Part shown: piece after piece, positions 1 to 8,127 of the stretch
How the letters are laid out: the number at the start of each line of letters is the position of its first letter
How positions within the stretch are numbered: the first letter of the stretch is position 1
Source of the DNA: Desulfobacteraceae bacterium
GTDB lineage: Bacteria > Desulfobacterota > Desulfobacteria > Desulfobacterales > UBA5616
DNA: 18,690 nt
Assembly (NCBI GenBank): GCA_030620375.1
Contig: JAUXEW010000026.1
Location: 1-18,690 of the forward strand
Direction of reading: 5' to 3'
Notes under the pieces: generated by a model
What the model was told of the DNA's origin: nothing
Databases searched by the model: none
The model's input: the letters and a program-made list of their open reading frames with translations, nothing else
Position numbers and translations under genes: made by a program

Positions 1-1
1 A

Positions 2-1327
2 AAAGCATTGGATATCTATAATCGAATTATATCAGATTATCCGAAGAGCAGATATAAACAAAAGGCTGCGGCAATGCGGTCTAACCTATGTGGGTCAGAT
101 TCCGAATGTGACTCAGATTCACCATCCAGGGATCGAATTTCATCGGTTATAAACGCCGCCTCTGAAGCCGTCATCCCGGATAAAACCGATGCCACGCCAC
201 CTAACGGCCTCAGGTCCGTTGTTAATGGAATTAGATACTGGTCCAATCAGAGTTATACCCGGATCGTTATTGATGCGGACCGAGCCGCCACATATTCACA
301 CCACTTGTTAAAAAAAGACCCTTCAATCAAAAAACCGCCAAGACTATATATAGATTTAAACCATAGCAGGCTCGGAAAGGGAATCAAAAGAGCGATTCCA
401 ATAGATGATAATCTGTTAAGCGGGGTTCGTGCCGGTCAACATACAAGAGACACGGTTCGTGTTGTCATCGATATCAAATCGTTTAAAACATATAAGATTT
501 TTCCGCTAAGAGAACCTTTCCGAATAGTTGTCGATGTGTGGGGAGCCACTATCGGCACCCCGGCAAAGACATCTCAAGATACGCTATCCACAAAGGGTAA
601 AAAAATTCCTGCCGGTGCACTTGCCAAACAACTGGCTTTGGGGGTAAGTCTAGTCGTGATTGACCCGGGGCACGGCGGTAAAGATCCGGGGGCTCCAGGA
701 TATTTGAAAAATGTTTATGAAAAGGATGTAACCCTGAAAATTGCCAAGATGATGGCAAAAAAAATTAAAAAAACCTTACAATGTGAGGTGATCCTGACCC
801 GCAACAGCGATCGGTATCTTACGCTTGAAGAACGAACCGCCTTTGCCAACACGAAAAATGCCGATTTATTTATCTCCATTCACGCAAATGCCCACATCAA
901 CCGGCGAATCTATGGCATCGAAACTTTTTATTTGAATCTTGCAACGGATGATGAGGCGATTCGGGTAGCGGCCCGAGAGAATGCCACTTCAGCAAAGAAC
1001 ATCAGCGACCTGCATTCAATCTTATCTGATCTGATGCAGAATGCCAAGATCAATGAATCGAGCCGGTTGGCGGCATATGTCCAGGAATCTATGTGCCATC
1101 ACATGAAGGTACGCTATAAATATATAAAAAACAAAGGCGTAAAACAGGCCCCGTTTTACGTACTATTGGGGGCACAGATGCCGTCGATTCTGATCGAAAC
1201 CTCATTTATCAGCAATTCAAGGGAATGTAAGCGTTTAATAGATACAACGTATCAGCAGCATTTGTGTGATGCAATCGTAAAGGGAATCCAGAAATATATC
1301 AGAGAAACAAGTCCGAATAAGATATAA
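2..1327 (+). CDS. N-acetylmuramoyl-L-alanine amidase (TPR-AMIN-Amidase_3), 5'-truncated
   Basis: Zinc amidase that cleaves the bond between N-acetylmuramic acid and L-alanine in peptidoglycan, acting in the periplasm, typically in cell separation. The frame is open to the left edge. The first in-frame codons (KALDIYNRIISDYPKS) look like the end of a TPR helix pair, so the TTG at position 8 is not a credible start and the true N-terminus with its export signal lies outside the window. Counting from that TTG, an AMIN domain (peptidoglycan or envelope targeting) spans about residues 71-178, and Amidase_3 about 215-431. The zinc ligands and catalytic glutamate are intact: H222 in DPGHGGKD, E238 in YEKD, H292 in SIHAN, E397 in IETSF. 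A serine/aspartate-rich linker (28-65) joins the TPR remnant to AMIN. The crotonase gene follows after 41 bp, so co-transcription is possible but without an obvious functional link. Family assignment is secure; the exact cellular role is inferred. Confidence 0.93.
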   Translation, partial: KALDIYNRIISDYPKSRYKQKAAAMRSNLCGSDSECDSDSPSRDRISSVINAASEAVIPDKTDATPPNGLRSVVNGIRYWSNQSYTRIVIDADRAATYSHHLLKKDPSIKKPPRLYIDLNHSRLGKGIKRAIPIDDNLLSGVRAGQHTRDTVRVVIDIKSFKTYKIFPLREPFRIVVDVWGATIGTPAKTSQDTLSTKGKKIPAGALAKQLALGVSLVVIDPGHGGKDPGAPGYLKNVYEKDVTLKIAKMMAKKIKKTLQCEVILTRNSDRYLTLEERTAFANTKNADLFISIHANAHINRRIYGIETFYLNLATDDEAIRVAARENATSAKNISDLHSILSDLMQNAKINESSRLAAYVQESMCHHMKVRYKYIKNKGVKQAPFYVLLGAQMPSILIETSFISNSRECKRLIDTTYQQHLCDAIVKGIQKYIRETSPNKI

Positions 1328-1368
1328 AACGTGGGTCAAACCTGCCAAACAACAAAAAGGAGTGTTTA

Positions 1369-2160
1369 ATGGATTACGAAAACATTGTTTTAAAAATCGA
1401 AAACACGATTGCAACCATTACCTTCAATCGGCCGAAATCTTTAAACGCAATAAATTCGGCGTTATTGGATGAATTCTCCGATGCATTGCACCAAATAGCG
1501 GAAAATGAAGATATCAGGGTACTCATTCTTACGGGCGGAGGGGAAAAAGCGTTCGTGGCGGGGGCGGATATTACAGAACTTGCGAAATTTACCGCCTTAC
1601 AAGGGAAACGGTTTTCCCGGAAGGGACATGCGATCATCAACAAACTACAAGACCTGCCCATACCTGTAATCGCAGCCGTAAACGGGTTTGCCCTTGGTGG
1701 CGGGAGTGAGATCGCAATGGCCTGTGATTTCATCTATGCTTCTATAAATGCGAAGTTCGGTTTTCCGGAAATAAATCTGGGGCTCATCCCCGGTTTCGGG
1801 GGGACTCAGCGTACCCCGCGGCTGGTCGGGATCAATATGGCGAAAGAGATGATATTTACCGGAAAGATAATTTCGGCGGAAGAGGCCATAAAACATGGAA
1901 TTGTAAACAAGGTGTGTTCGCCTGAAACGCTGATGGATGAAGTCTTCCAGACGGCCAAAATCATTGCATCAAAAGGAAGGGTATCGCTCAGGGCCGCGAA
2001 AATGGCAATCAACGACGGCGTGAATGTCGATTTTGCAACAGGGTGTGGCATAGAGATTAATGAGTTTGCCCTCTGTTTTGCCAGTACAGATGCAAAAGAA
2101 GGTACCGCCGCTTTTTTAGAAAAAAGAAAACCGGACTTTAATGCCGGTCTAAACGGATAA
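1369..2160 (+). CDS. Enoyl-CoA hydratase/isomerase family protein (crotonase)
   Basis: 263-residue crotonase-fold protein, the usual length for a short-chain enoyl-CoA hydratase, which adds water across the 2,3 double bond of enoyl-CoA in beta-oxidation, amino-acid degradation or butyrate metabolism. Both catalytic glutamates of true hydratases are present: E114 in GGGSEIAMACD and E134 in FGFPEINLGLIPG. The oxyanion-hole elements AGADI (64-68) and G110-G112 and the GGTQR segment are also intact. The C-terminal TDAKEGTAAFLEKRKP is standard. The start is supported by an AAAGGAG Shine-Dalgarno at 1356-1362, six bases upstream. Two active-site glutamates argue for hydratase rather than isomerase or hydrolase; chain-length preference cannot be read from sequence. 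It lies upstream of the paaK-liv block but behind a 196-bp gap with its own candidate promoter, so a shared pathway (aromatic or branched acid catabolism) is only suggested. Confidence 0.93.
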   Translation: MDYENIVLKIENTIATITFNRPKSLNAINSALLDEFSDALHQIAENEDIRVLILTGGGEKAFVAGADITELAKFTALQGKRFSRKGHAIINKLQDLPIPVIAAVNGFALGGGSEIAMACDFIYASINAKFGFPEINLGLIPGFGGTQRTPRLVGINMAKEMIFTGKIISAEEAIKHGIVNKVCSPETLMDEVFQTAKIIASKGRVSLRAAKMAINDGVNVDFATGCGIEINEFALCFASTDAKEGTAAFLEKRKPDFNAGLNG

Positions 2161-2171
2161 GTCTATTTTGC

Positions 2172-2200
2172 TTGACACATATAGAAAATCATAATAAAAG
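2172..2200 (+). promoter_or_regulatory. Candidate sigma70-type promoter upstream of paaK
   Basis: A perfect -35 hexamer TTGACA at 2172-2177 is followed, after 17 bp, by TAAAAG at 2195-2200, a 4 of 6 match to the -10 consensus in an AT-rich stretch. It lies just after the crotonase stop and would give a leader of roughly 150 nt for paaK. Position and -35 quality are good and the -10 is weak, so this is a candidate only. Confidence 0.35.
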
Positions 2201-2263
2201 TTAAAACTTTAATCCGATTTAAAAACCCTGGCCCTCTGGCCCCGGATAGTACGATTCAAACGA

Positions 2264-2298
2264 TTTCTTTGCCCGGTCTGCAGTAAAAAGCAAAGAAA
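2264..2298 (+). repeat. Inverted repeat / hairpin in the paaK leader
   Basis: TTTCTTTGC at 2264-2272 is exactly repeated inverted as GCAAAGAAA at 2290-2298, with a 17-nt spacer. There is no T-tract after it, so it is not a standard terminator. A smaller palindrome, GGCC-CTCT-GGCC, lies just upstream at 2230-2241. The dyad could be an operator for a dimeric regulator or a leader-RNA hairpin; the sequence alone does not decide. Confidence 0.4.
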
Positions 2299-2356
2299 CG
2301 GCCATTGCTTCCTTTAATTATCGAGTAATCTTTTAAAAAAAAGGGGGATTTTAAGC

Positions 2357-3658
2357 ATGATCCTGGATATCGGATTCGAAACCATGCCAAGAGAAGATCT
2401 CGAGGCAATTCAATTGCGAAGGCTCCAGGCCACCATTGAACGCATCTATTACAATGTTCCTTTTTATCGAAAAAGTTTAGACGAAAATAATATTAAACCG
2501 GCAGACATCCAATCACTCGATGATTTAAAGCGGCTTCCTTTTACAACAAAACAGAATTTACGGGATAATTATCCTTTTGGAATGTTTGCCGTACCGATGG
2601 ATAATATTGTTCGGATTCACGCATCATCCGGAACAACCGGCAAACCCACCGTTGTGGGATATACCGCAAGAGATATAAAAACCTGGTCCGAACTGATGGC
2701 CCGTTCACTTGCTGCCGGTGGCGCATCCCGGGGAGATATCATACACAATGCATATGGGTACGGATTGTTTACCGGTGGCCTGGGAGTCCATTACGGGGCT
2801 GAGAAACTGGGGGCTTCGGTAATACCGGTATCCGGCGGTAATACAAAAAGACAGATCGTATTGATGAAAGATTTTGGTCCCACCATATTGACTTCCACAC
2901 CCTCGTATGCACTTCATCTTGCTGAAGTTGCTGAAGAAGTCGGTGTTTCATTTGAAGACTTTAAATTCAAATTCGGTATCTTCGGAGCAGAGCCGTGGTC
3001 TGAAAGTATGCGTGAAGAACTTGAGCGGAAACTGTATCTTGTTGCGGTGGATATTTACGGGTTAAGTGAGGTTATGGGGCCCGGCGTATCCATGGAATGT
3101 CATGAAGCAAAAAAGGGGCTTCATATATTTGAAGATCACTTTATTCCGGAAATTATTAACCCGGAAACAGAAGAAGTGCTTTCATATGGTGAAACCGGAG
3201 AACTGGTGTTTACATCCATAACTAAAGAAGCATTTCCGGTAATTCGATATCGAACACGTGACATTACTTCACTTAACCCGGAACCTTGCATATGCGGTCG
3301 GACTCATGTAAGAATGAATAAGGTCAGTGGTCGATCCGATGATATGCTTATCATTCGAGGGGTAAATGTATTTCCTTCACAGATCGAGAATGTACTGATG
3401 GAAATTGAAGGAACAGAACCGCATTATCAACTTGTAGTAGATAGAGAGGATAATTTAGATGTTTTAACCATACTGGTTGAGGTAAGAGAAAATCTTTTTT
3501 CGGACGAAGTAAAGATCCTTCAGGACGAAGAGCGAAAAATCAGAAAGAACATTAAGGATTACCTCGGTATTTCCGCAAAAGTAAAACTGGTAGAACCGAA
3601 GACTATTGCTCGGAGTGAAGGCAAGGCCATAAGGGTCATTGATAAACGCAAGATTTAG
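2357..3658 (+). CDS. paaK: Phenylacetate-CoA ligase family, adenylate-forming
   Basis: 433-residue member of the ANL adenylating superfamily, at the normal PaaK length (about 430). It activates phenylacetate or a related aryl acid to its CoA thioester via an acyl-adenylate, in the cytoplasm. Motifs: phosphate-binding loop HASSGTTGKP (88-97), YGLSE (234-238), RTRD (299-302), and the C-terminal lid with GRSDDMLIIRGVNVFPSQIE (325-344) and the catalytic lysine candidate K423 in SEGKA. CxxC-type cysteines around 311-313 (CICG) match the family. Start chosen at the ATG preceded by AGGGGG (2342-2347). The adjacent tandem-ACT gene and the Liv transporter suggest the substrate comes from amino-acid breakdown: aryl-acetates such as phenylacetate or indoleacetate are plausible. 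No indolepyruvate oxidoreductase gene lies in the window. The family is sure; substrate is inferred. Confidence 0.93.
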   Translation: MILDIGFETMPREDLEAIQLRRLQATIERIYYNVPFYRKSLDENNIKPADIQSLDDLKRLPFTTKQNLRDNYPFGMFAVPMDNIVRIHASSGTTGKPTVVGYTARDIKTWSELMARSLAAGGASRGDIIHNAYGYGLFTGGLGVHYGAEKLGASVIPVSGGNTKRQIVLMKDFGPTILTSTPSYALHLAEVAEEVGVSFEDFKFKFGIFGAEPWSESMREELERKLYLVAVDIYGLSEVMGPGVSMECHEAKKGLHIFEDHFIPEIINPETEEVLSYGETGELVFTSITKEAFPVIRYRTRDITSLNPEPCICGRTHVRMNKVSGRSDDMLIIRGVNVFPSQIENVLMEIEGTEPHYQLVVDREDNLDVLTILVEVRENLFSDEVKILQDEERKIRKNIKDYLGISAKVKLVEPKTIARSEGKAIRVIDKRKI

Positions 3659-3697
3659 ATACACGAGGCGTTATGTTTTATCGTAAGGAGGAATATC

Positions 3698-4129
3698 ATG
3701 CGAGTTGAACAGATTTCGGTTTTTTTAGAAAACAAGACAGGGCGGCTTGCTGAAGTGACCTCAATTTTAAGTGAGGCCGGTGTTAACATCAGGGCGCTTT
3801 CCGTTGCGGATACGTCGGACTTCGGTGTGCTTCGCCTGATTGTAGACGATAATGCTAAAGCTGAAAAAACACTTAAGAATAATGGATTTAGCGTCGGTAA
3901 AACGGATGTTGTAGCCGTTGAAGTTGAAGACAGGCCCGGAGGACTTCATAATATTTTGGAAAAATTAACCTCGGCCGGTATAAACGTGGAATATATGTAC
4001 TCACTGGTTACGCAAAGAAACAACAATGCCGTATTGATTTTTCGGTTCGATAATATCGATGATGCCGTCAGGCTGCTTGAGGAAAATGGTATAACCGTTA
4101 TTAATGGAAGTAAAGTGCATGCGTTGTAA
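3698..4129 (+). CDS. Tandem ACT-domain protein, putative amino-acid sensor
   Basis: 143-residue stand-alone protein made of two ACT domains and nothing else. ACT1 covers about residues 1-66 (VFLENKTGRLAEV, then LSEAGVNIRAL). ACT2 covers about 70-140 (VEVEDRPGGLHNILEKL, then AGINVEYMYS). The ENKTGRL and EDRPGGL turns are the usual ligand-contact loops of ACT dimers, which bind amino acids such as phenylalanine, isoleucine, valine or serine. A very strong Shine-Dalgarno AAGGAGG (3685-3691) stands six bases before the ATG. It sits 39 bp after paaK and about 100 bp before livK, so it is probably co-expressed with both. There is no catalytic or DNA-binding domain, so any regulatory effect would act by binding a partner protein. 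ACT proteins of this kind next to PaaK homologues are a recurrent arrangement in anaerobes; the biochemical role is not established here. Confidence 0.88.
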   Translation: MRVEQISVFLENKTGRLAEVTSILSEAGVNIRALSVADTSDFGVLRLIVDDNAKAEKTLKNNGFSVGKTDVVAVEVEDRPGGLHNILEKLTSAGINVEYMYSLVTQRNNNAVLIFRFDNIDDAVRLLEENGITVINGSKVHAL

Positions 4130-4230
4130 AGAAGAAAAGGTGGTCATTGATTTTACAAACGTGTAGTGAAAAATGAGTTGAAAGATGCGTTAATTATCAA
4201 ACATTTAATTTAACAAAAGAGGAGGAAAAC

Positions 4231-5403
4231 ATGACATTAAAAAAGCTGTTAATCATCGTTTCAGTCTGTTTGATCGGTTTCGGATTATGTATAAGCTGCG
4301 GTAAAAAGGTAGAAAAGGATGCTTATAAAGTCGGGGCGGTATTTTCGGTGACCGGCCGGGCTTCTTTCTTGGGTGACCCTGAGAAGAAAACCGCGGAAAT
4401 GGCAGTGGAAGCGATTAATAAGGCCGGTGGTATAAACGGGCACCCGTTGGATCTCATCATTTATGACGATGAAGGGGACGCCACCAAATGCAACCTGGCT
4501 GTTAAGAAACTCATTAATAAGGATAAGGTATGTGCGCTGATCGGCCCGTCTCTAAGCGGACTGTCACTTGCCGTTCTGCCCGTTGCCGAAAAAAATGAGA
4601 TCCCTCTGGTATCCTGCGCCGCCAGTTATAAGATCGTTAACAATGAAGAAACCGGGAAACCGTATCACTGGGTTTTCAAAACGCCCCAGTCGGACAGCAT
4701 GGCGGTTGAGGCCATATACTCCCATATGAAAACGCACGGCATAAACAAGATTGCCATCATGAGTGGTACAACGGGGTTTGGCGCCAGCGGGCGTGCGGAG
4801 CTTTTAAGGCTTGCCCCTGACCACGGAATGACAATCGTCGCAGACGAAAAGTACGGGCCGAAGGATACCGACATGACGGTCCAATTAACTAAAATTAAAG
4901 GAAAAGCGCCGCAAGCCATCGTCAACTGGTCAATCGGTCCTACCCAGGTAGTGGTGGTTCGTAACTGGAAAGATTTGGGCATGAAGAATATCACCTTTTA
5001 TCAGAGCCATGGATTTGGAAGCCGTGAAAATATCAAGTTGGCTGCCGGCGCGGCTGAAGGGGTTTTATGTCCGTTAGGTGCCTGCAATATTGCGGAACAG
5101 CTGGCTGCAGACCATCCGCAAAAAGCGGTAACCATGAAGTACCTAAAGGATTATAAGGACAAGTATAACGAAACATTAAGCTCATTTGGCGGTCATGCCT
5201 GGGATTCGGTGCACTTGGTAGCGGATGCGCTATCCGCTGTGGGGTGTGACAAGGCGGCCATAAGAGATTATATTGAAATCACCAAAGGGTTTGTCGGCCA
5301 GCACGGTGTGTTTAATTTTTCACCGGATGATCATAATGGGCTGACAAAAGCGGCCTTTAATATGGTCGTTGTTAAAGAGGGCGATTGGGCTCTTACAGAC
5401 TAA
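4231..5403 (+). CDS. livK: Branched-chain amino acid ABC transporter substrate-binding lipoprotein
   Basis: 390-residue type I periplasmic binding protein (Peripla_BP_6, LivK/LivJ type) that captures the substrate outside the inner membrane and delivers it to LivHM. The N-terminus has two lysines, a hydrophobic stretch (residues 6-22) and a lipobox-like CISC, so C23 is the likely lipidated cysteine; the -3 residue is Cys, which is not ideal. The mature domain begins at YKVGAVFSVTG (32-42), typical of this family, with GPSLSG and similar ligand-lobe loops following. A strong GGAGG at 4221-4225 fixes the ATG. It is the first transporter gene of livKHMGF and is followed directly by an intrinsic terminator. 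Ligand is likely a branched-chain or aromatic amino acid or a related carboxylate, given paaK and ACT upstream, but specificity in this family is broad and cannot be read from sequence. Confidence 0.92.
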   Translation: MTLKKLLIIVSVCLIGFGLCISCGKKVEKDAYKVGAVFSVTGRASFLGDPEKKTAEMAVEAINKAGGINGHPLDLIIYDDEGDATKCNLAVKKLINKDKVCALIGPSLSGLSLAVLPVAEKNEIPLVSCAASYKIVNNEETGKPYHWVFKTPQSDSMAVEAIYSHMKTHGINKIAIMSGTTGFGASGRAELLRLAPDHGMTIVADEKYGPKDTDMTVQLTKIKGKAPQAIVNWSIGPTQVVVVRNWKDLGMKNITFYQSHGFGSRENIKLAAGAAEGVLCPLGACNIAEQLAADHPQKAVTMKYLKDYKDKYNETLSSFGGHAWDSVHLVADALSAVGCDKAAIRDYIEITKGFVGQHGVFNFSPDDHNGLTKAAFNMVVVKEGDWALTD

Positions 5404-5432
5404 TCAGAACCGTTAAATGAAGATAAAAAACG

Positions 5433-5464
5433 TGAGGGTGGTGATTTCACCGCCCTCATTTTTT
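5433..5464 (+). terminator. Intrinsic terminator between livK and livH
   Basis: Stem TGAGGGTGGTG (5433-5443), loop ATTT (5444-5447), opposite arm CACCGCCCTCA (5448-5458), then a run of six T (5459-5464). The 11-bp stem has a single G-T wobble. It lies inside an otherwise tightly linked transporter operon, only 14 bases before the livH start. Partial read-through would leave livK mRNA in excess over livHMGF. Confidence 0.85.
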
Positions 5465-5478
5465 GGCGACCCCTTTTT

Positions 5479-6381
5479 ATGGAACAGATTTCAATCGCAG
5501 GACAGCTTTTTCAGTATCTAATTACCGGAATTACCGTTGGCAGCATATATGCCATGGTGGCCATCGGATTTAATATTATTTATGATGTGACCGACATCAT
5601 CAACTTCGCCCAGGGTGAATTTGTCATGCTGGGCGGTTTGACCATGGTTCTCTTTCATGTCTCCTTTCAAATTCCCATTATTATCGCTTTTATCTTAACG
5701 GTGATGGGGGTCACGCTGATCGGTATTCTGGTGGATCGACTCGCCATACGGCCTATCAGACAACCGTCCGTATTAACCCTGATTATTGCTACGATTGCCG
5801 TTTCATTTGTTATCAGAGGGGCGGCCATGTTTTTCTGGGGCAAGAATCCATTTGACTTGCCGGCGTTTTCAGGACGAAATCCCATCACGTTTTATGGCGC
5901 GGTGATTCAGCCGCAATATTTTTGGGTAGTCGGATTTTTAATTGTCGTGGTCATTGTCTTGAGCATTTTCTTTGATAAAACCATAACCGGTAAGGCGATG
6001 AAGGCTTGTGCGGATAATGCGGATGCCGCCCGCCTGGTGGGGATTAACGTCAACCAGATGATCATGTTGTCTTTTGCCCTTTCCGCCGGTGTCGGCGCCG
6101 TGGCCGGAATTATCATCACTCCCATTTCTCTCATGGAATACGATCGTGGCGCAATGTTGGCGGTCAAAGGTTTCGGTGCCGTTATTTTAGGAGGATTGGG
6201 GAGCTTCCCGGGGGCCATAATCGGCGGATTGATTTTAGGAATTATTGAATCCCTGGTCGCGGGCCTGATTTCTTCCGGTTATAAGGACGCGTTTGCACTA
6301 GTCGTTCTATTATGCGTCCTTTTTTTTAAACCCAGTGGTATTTTAGGAAATATTGAGATCAGTAAAATAAAAAGGTTTTAA
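5479..6381 (+). CDS. livH: Branched-chain amino acid ABC transporter permease LivH
   Basis: 300-residue integral inner-membrane permease (BPD_transp_2), one half of the LivHM translocation pore. Eight or so hydrophobic helices are visible. The opening GITVGSIYAMVAIGFNIIYDVTDIINFAQGEF has the LivH signature of a glycine-rich first helix followed by the NFAQGEF loop. FGAVILGGLGSFPGAIIGG (about residues 232-250) is the conserved cytoplasmic region near the ATPase contact. The start is set by homology: the ATG at 5479 gives the standard N-terminus, although no Shine-Dalgarno is visible in the 14 bases (ggcgacccctttt-like) between it and the preceding terminator. The stop codon overlaps the livM ATG by one base (TAATG), indicating translational coupling. 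Confidence 0.93.
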   Translation: MEQISIAGQLFQYLITGITVGSIYAMVAIGFNIIYDVTDIINFAQGEFVMLGGLTMVLFHVSFQIPIIIAFILTVMGVTLIGILVDRLAIRPIRQPSVLTLIIATIAVSFVIRGAAMFFWGKNPFDLPAFSGRNPITFYGAVIQPQYFWVVGFLIVVVIVLSIFFDKTITGKAMKACADNADAARLVGINVNQMIMLSFALSAGVGAVAGIIITPISLMEYDRGAMLAVKGFGAVILGGLGSFPGAIIGGLILGIIESLVAGLISSGYKDAFALVVLLCVLFFKPSGILGNIEISKIKRF

Positions 6382-7358
6382 TGATGTTGCGGATCAGCAA
6401 ATATTCCATTTTCTTTTTTGCATTGATCATCATTTTATTCCCCCGGATTGCAAGCAACATTTCCGCTATTGAACACTACCCTGACATTATGATTTTTGCC
6501 GGTATTTATTGTTTGATCACTATCGGCCTGAGCCTTTTAATGGGGTATGCCGGTCAAATTTCCCTTGGCCATGGGGCGTTCTATGGTATCGGTGCCTACA
6601 TATCTGCTATTCTTACGACTCGATTTGGCTGGAATCCATGGAGTTGCATGGTTATAGGTGCCGTGATAACTTCCATTGTGGCTTTCGTGGTGGGTGCGCC
6701 GTCTTTGAAATTAAAAGGGCACTATCTTGCCATGGCAACGCTGGCCTTCGGTGTTATTGTATTCATCATTTTTAATGAAGAAATCGAGTGGACCGGGGGG
6801 CCGGACGGGATGACAGGCATATCAGGATTAACACTGTTCGGATTTCCGTTAAATACCGTGGAGCGTTACTACTATTTCGTTTGGGGTATTGTACTGGCTG
6901 TTTTTATCTTCACGGTTAATATCATTCAATCCGGTTCAGGGCGTGCATTAAGGGCTATCCACAGCAGTGAGGCGGCTGCCATGGCCATGGGTGTTGACGT
7001 TTCCAGATACAAGATTATGGTATTCACATATTCGGCCGCTTTAGCGTCTGTGGCGGGAAGTCTTTACGCTCATTATCTGAATTTCGTTAATCCGTCATCG
7101 TTTGATATCTTCTTTAGTATTAAACTGCTCATAATGATTGCATTAGGGGGCATGCATTACATCTGGGGGGCCATTATCGGCGCTGTCATTATCACGTTTT
7201 TAAATTACGAATGGCTTCATTATTTTGAAGAGCTTGAGATTTTGGTATATGGTGCAATTCTGTTAATCGTCACCATTTTTTTACCCCAAGGTCTGGCAGG
7301 AATACCCGCTATTGTTAAACATTGGTTCAGGAGAACACTGTCGGATGGAAGCAGATAA
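6381..7358 (+). CDS. livM: Branched-chain amino acid ABC transporter permease LivM
   Basis: 325-residue permease, the second half of the LivHM pore, rich in hydrophobic helices across its length. LLMGYAGQISLGHGAFYGIGAY (about residues 53-74) is the typical LivM signature, and MIALGGMHYIWGAIIGA (about 251-267) the cytoplasmic loop that contacts the ATPases. The ATG overlaps the livH stop by one base; a second ATG follows immediately, and which is used makes a one-residue difference. The 3' end overlaps livG by 14 bases. Length and order match known livKHMGF operons. No anomalies seen. Confidence 0.93.
   Translation: MMLRISKYSIFFFALIIILFPRIASNISAIEHYPDIMIFAGIYCLITIGLSLLMGYAGQISLGHGAFYGIGAYISAILTTRFGWNPWSCMVIGAVITSIVAFVVGAPSLKLKGHYLAMATLAFGVIVFIIFNEEIEWTGGPDGMTGISGLTLFGFPLNTVERYYYFVWGIVLAVFIFTVNIIQSGSGRALRAIHSSEAAAMAMGVDVSRYKIMVFTYSAALASVAGSLYAHYLNFVNPSSFDIFFSIKLLIMIALGGMHYIWGAIIGAVIITFLNYEWLHYFEELEILVYGAILLIVTIFLPQGLAGIPAIVKHWFRRTLSDGSR
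7329..7334 (+). promoter_or_regulatory. Shine-Dalgarno of livG, inside livM
   Basis: AGGAGA stands ten bases before the ATG at 7345. It decides the livG start in favour of that ATG over an in-frame TTG at 7312 that would add 11 residues not typical of LivG. Confidence 0.6.
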
Positions 7359-8127
7359 GGGGATTTTAAAAATTAGCGAACTGGTCATGGCCTTTGGAGG
7401 TCTCATGGCCCTTTATAAGCCGGATTTTGTTATCAGACAAGGCACCATAACTGCGGTTATCGGCCCAAATGGCGCTGGAAAGACCACTCTGTTTAATGTT
7501 ATCACGGGTTTTCTTACCCCGAATGAGGGGACCATTCATTTTAGAGATCAATCCATAATTAATCTTAAACCGCATGAAATTGCAGGACTCGGAATTTCCC
7601 GAACGTTTCAAACGGTTGAGATATTCGAGAACATGACGGTTCTTGAAAACGTTATGCTGGGCTTTCATACCAAATTAAGGTCATCGTTTATATCCTCCGG
7701 ATTTCAATTACCATTGACCAGACGTAAGGAAAAGGAAATAAAATCGAAGGCCATGGATATTTTAAAGTTTATCGGCCTTTCCGGAAAATGGAATGAGCCG
7801 GCGGATAGTTTGCCACTGGGCGAACAGAAGGTGCTGGAAATTGGCCGGGCCTTGGCCAGTGATCCGGCTCTGATTTGTCTGGATGAACCGGCAGCAGGAT
7901 TGAATGAGACAGAATCTCACCTGGCATCTTCCCTGATCATGGCCATTAAAGAAAAAGGGGTTACAGTTGTGCTGGTTGAACATGATATGAAAGTGGTCAT
8001 GGATATTTCAGACGAGGTTTTGGTTTTAAACTATGGTCAGAAGATTGCGTATGGAACACCGGAGGAAATTAAAAATGACCCAAAGGTTATTGAGGCCTAT
8101 TTAGGGGATGATGGCGCTTATGCTTAG
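7345..8127 (+). CDS. livG: Branched-chain amino acid ABC transporter ATP-binding protein LivG
   Basis: 260-residue ABC ATPase on the cytoplasmic face of LivHM, hydrolysing ATP to drive import. Walker A GPNGAGKTT (40-48), Q-loop Q89 in SRTFQT, signature loop LPLGEQ (156-161), Walker B LICLDEP (176-182) and H-loop H213 in VEHD are all present. The signature is not LSGGQ, but LivG proteins normally have a divergent L-x-x-G-(D/E/Q)-Q loop, so this is not a defect. The family-specific GLNETE segment after Walker B and the C-terminal GTPEEI...VIEAYLG are standard. Start is the ATG with an upstream AGGAGA, overlapping the livM end by 14 bases. Its stop overlaps livF, so the four genes livHMGF form one translationally coupled unit. 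Confidence 0.93.
   Translation: MEADKGILKISELVMAFGGLMALYKPDFVIRQGTITAVIGPNGAGKTTLFNVITGFLTPNEGTIHFRDQSIINLKPHEIAGLGISRTFQTVEIFENMTVLENVMLGFHTKLRSSFISSGFQLPLTRRKEKEIKSKAMDILKFIGLSGKWNEPADSLPLGEQKVLEIGRALASDPALICLDEPAAGLNETESHLASSLIMAIKEKGVTVVLVEHDMKVVMDISDEVLVLNYGQKIAYGTPEEIKNDPKVIEAYLGDDGAYA

Noticed and set aside
8..1327. Full-length amidase starting at TTG position 8
   Set aside because: The frame is open to the window edge and the first residues are a TPR helix, with no signal peptide; the gene is truncated by the window, not complete.
6509..6775. 88-codon plus-strand frame inside livM
   Set aside because: Out-of-frame shadow of a strongly matched permease; composition shows no family features.
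7810..7827. LivG lacks a canonical LSGGQ signature
   Set aside because: LivG proteins normally carry a divergent signature loop; not a defect.
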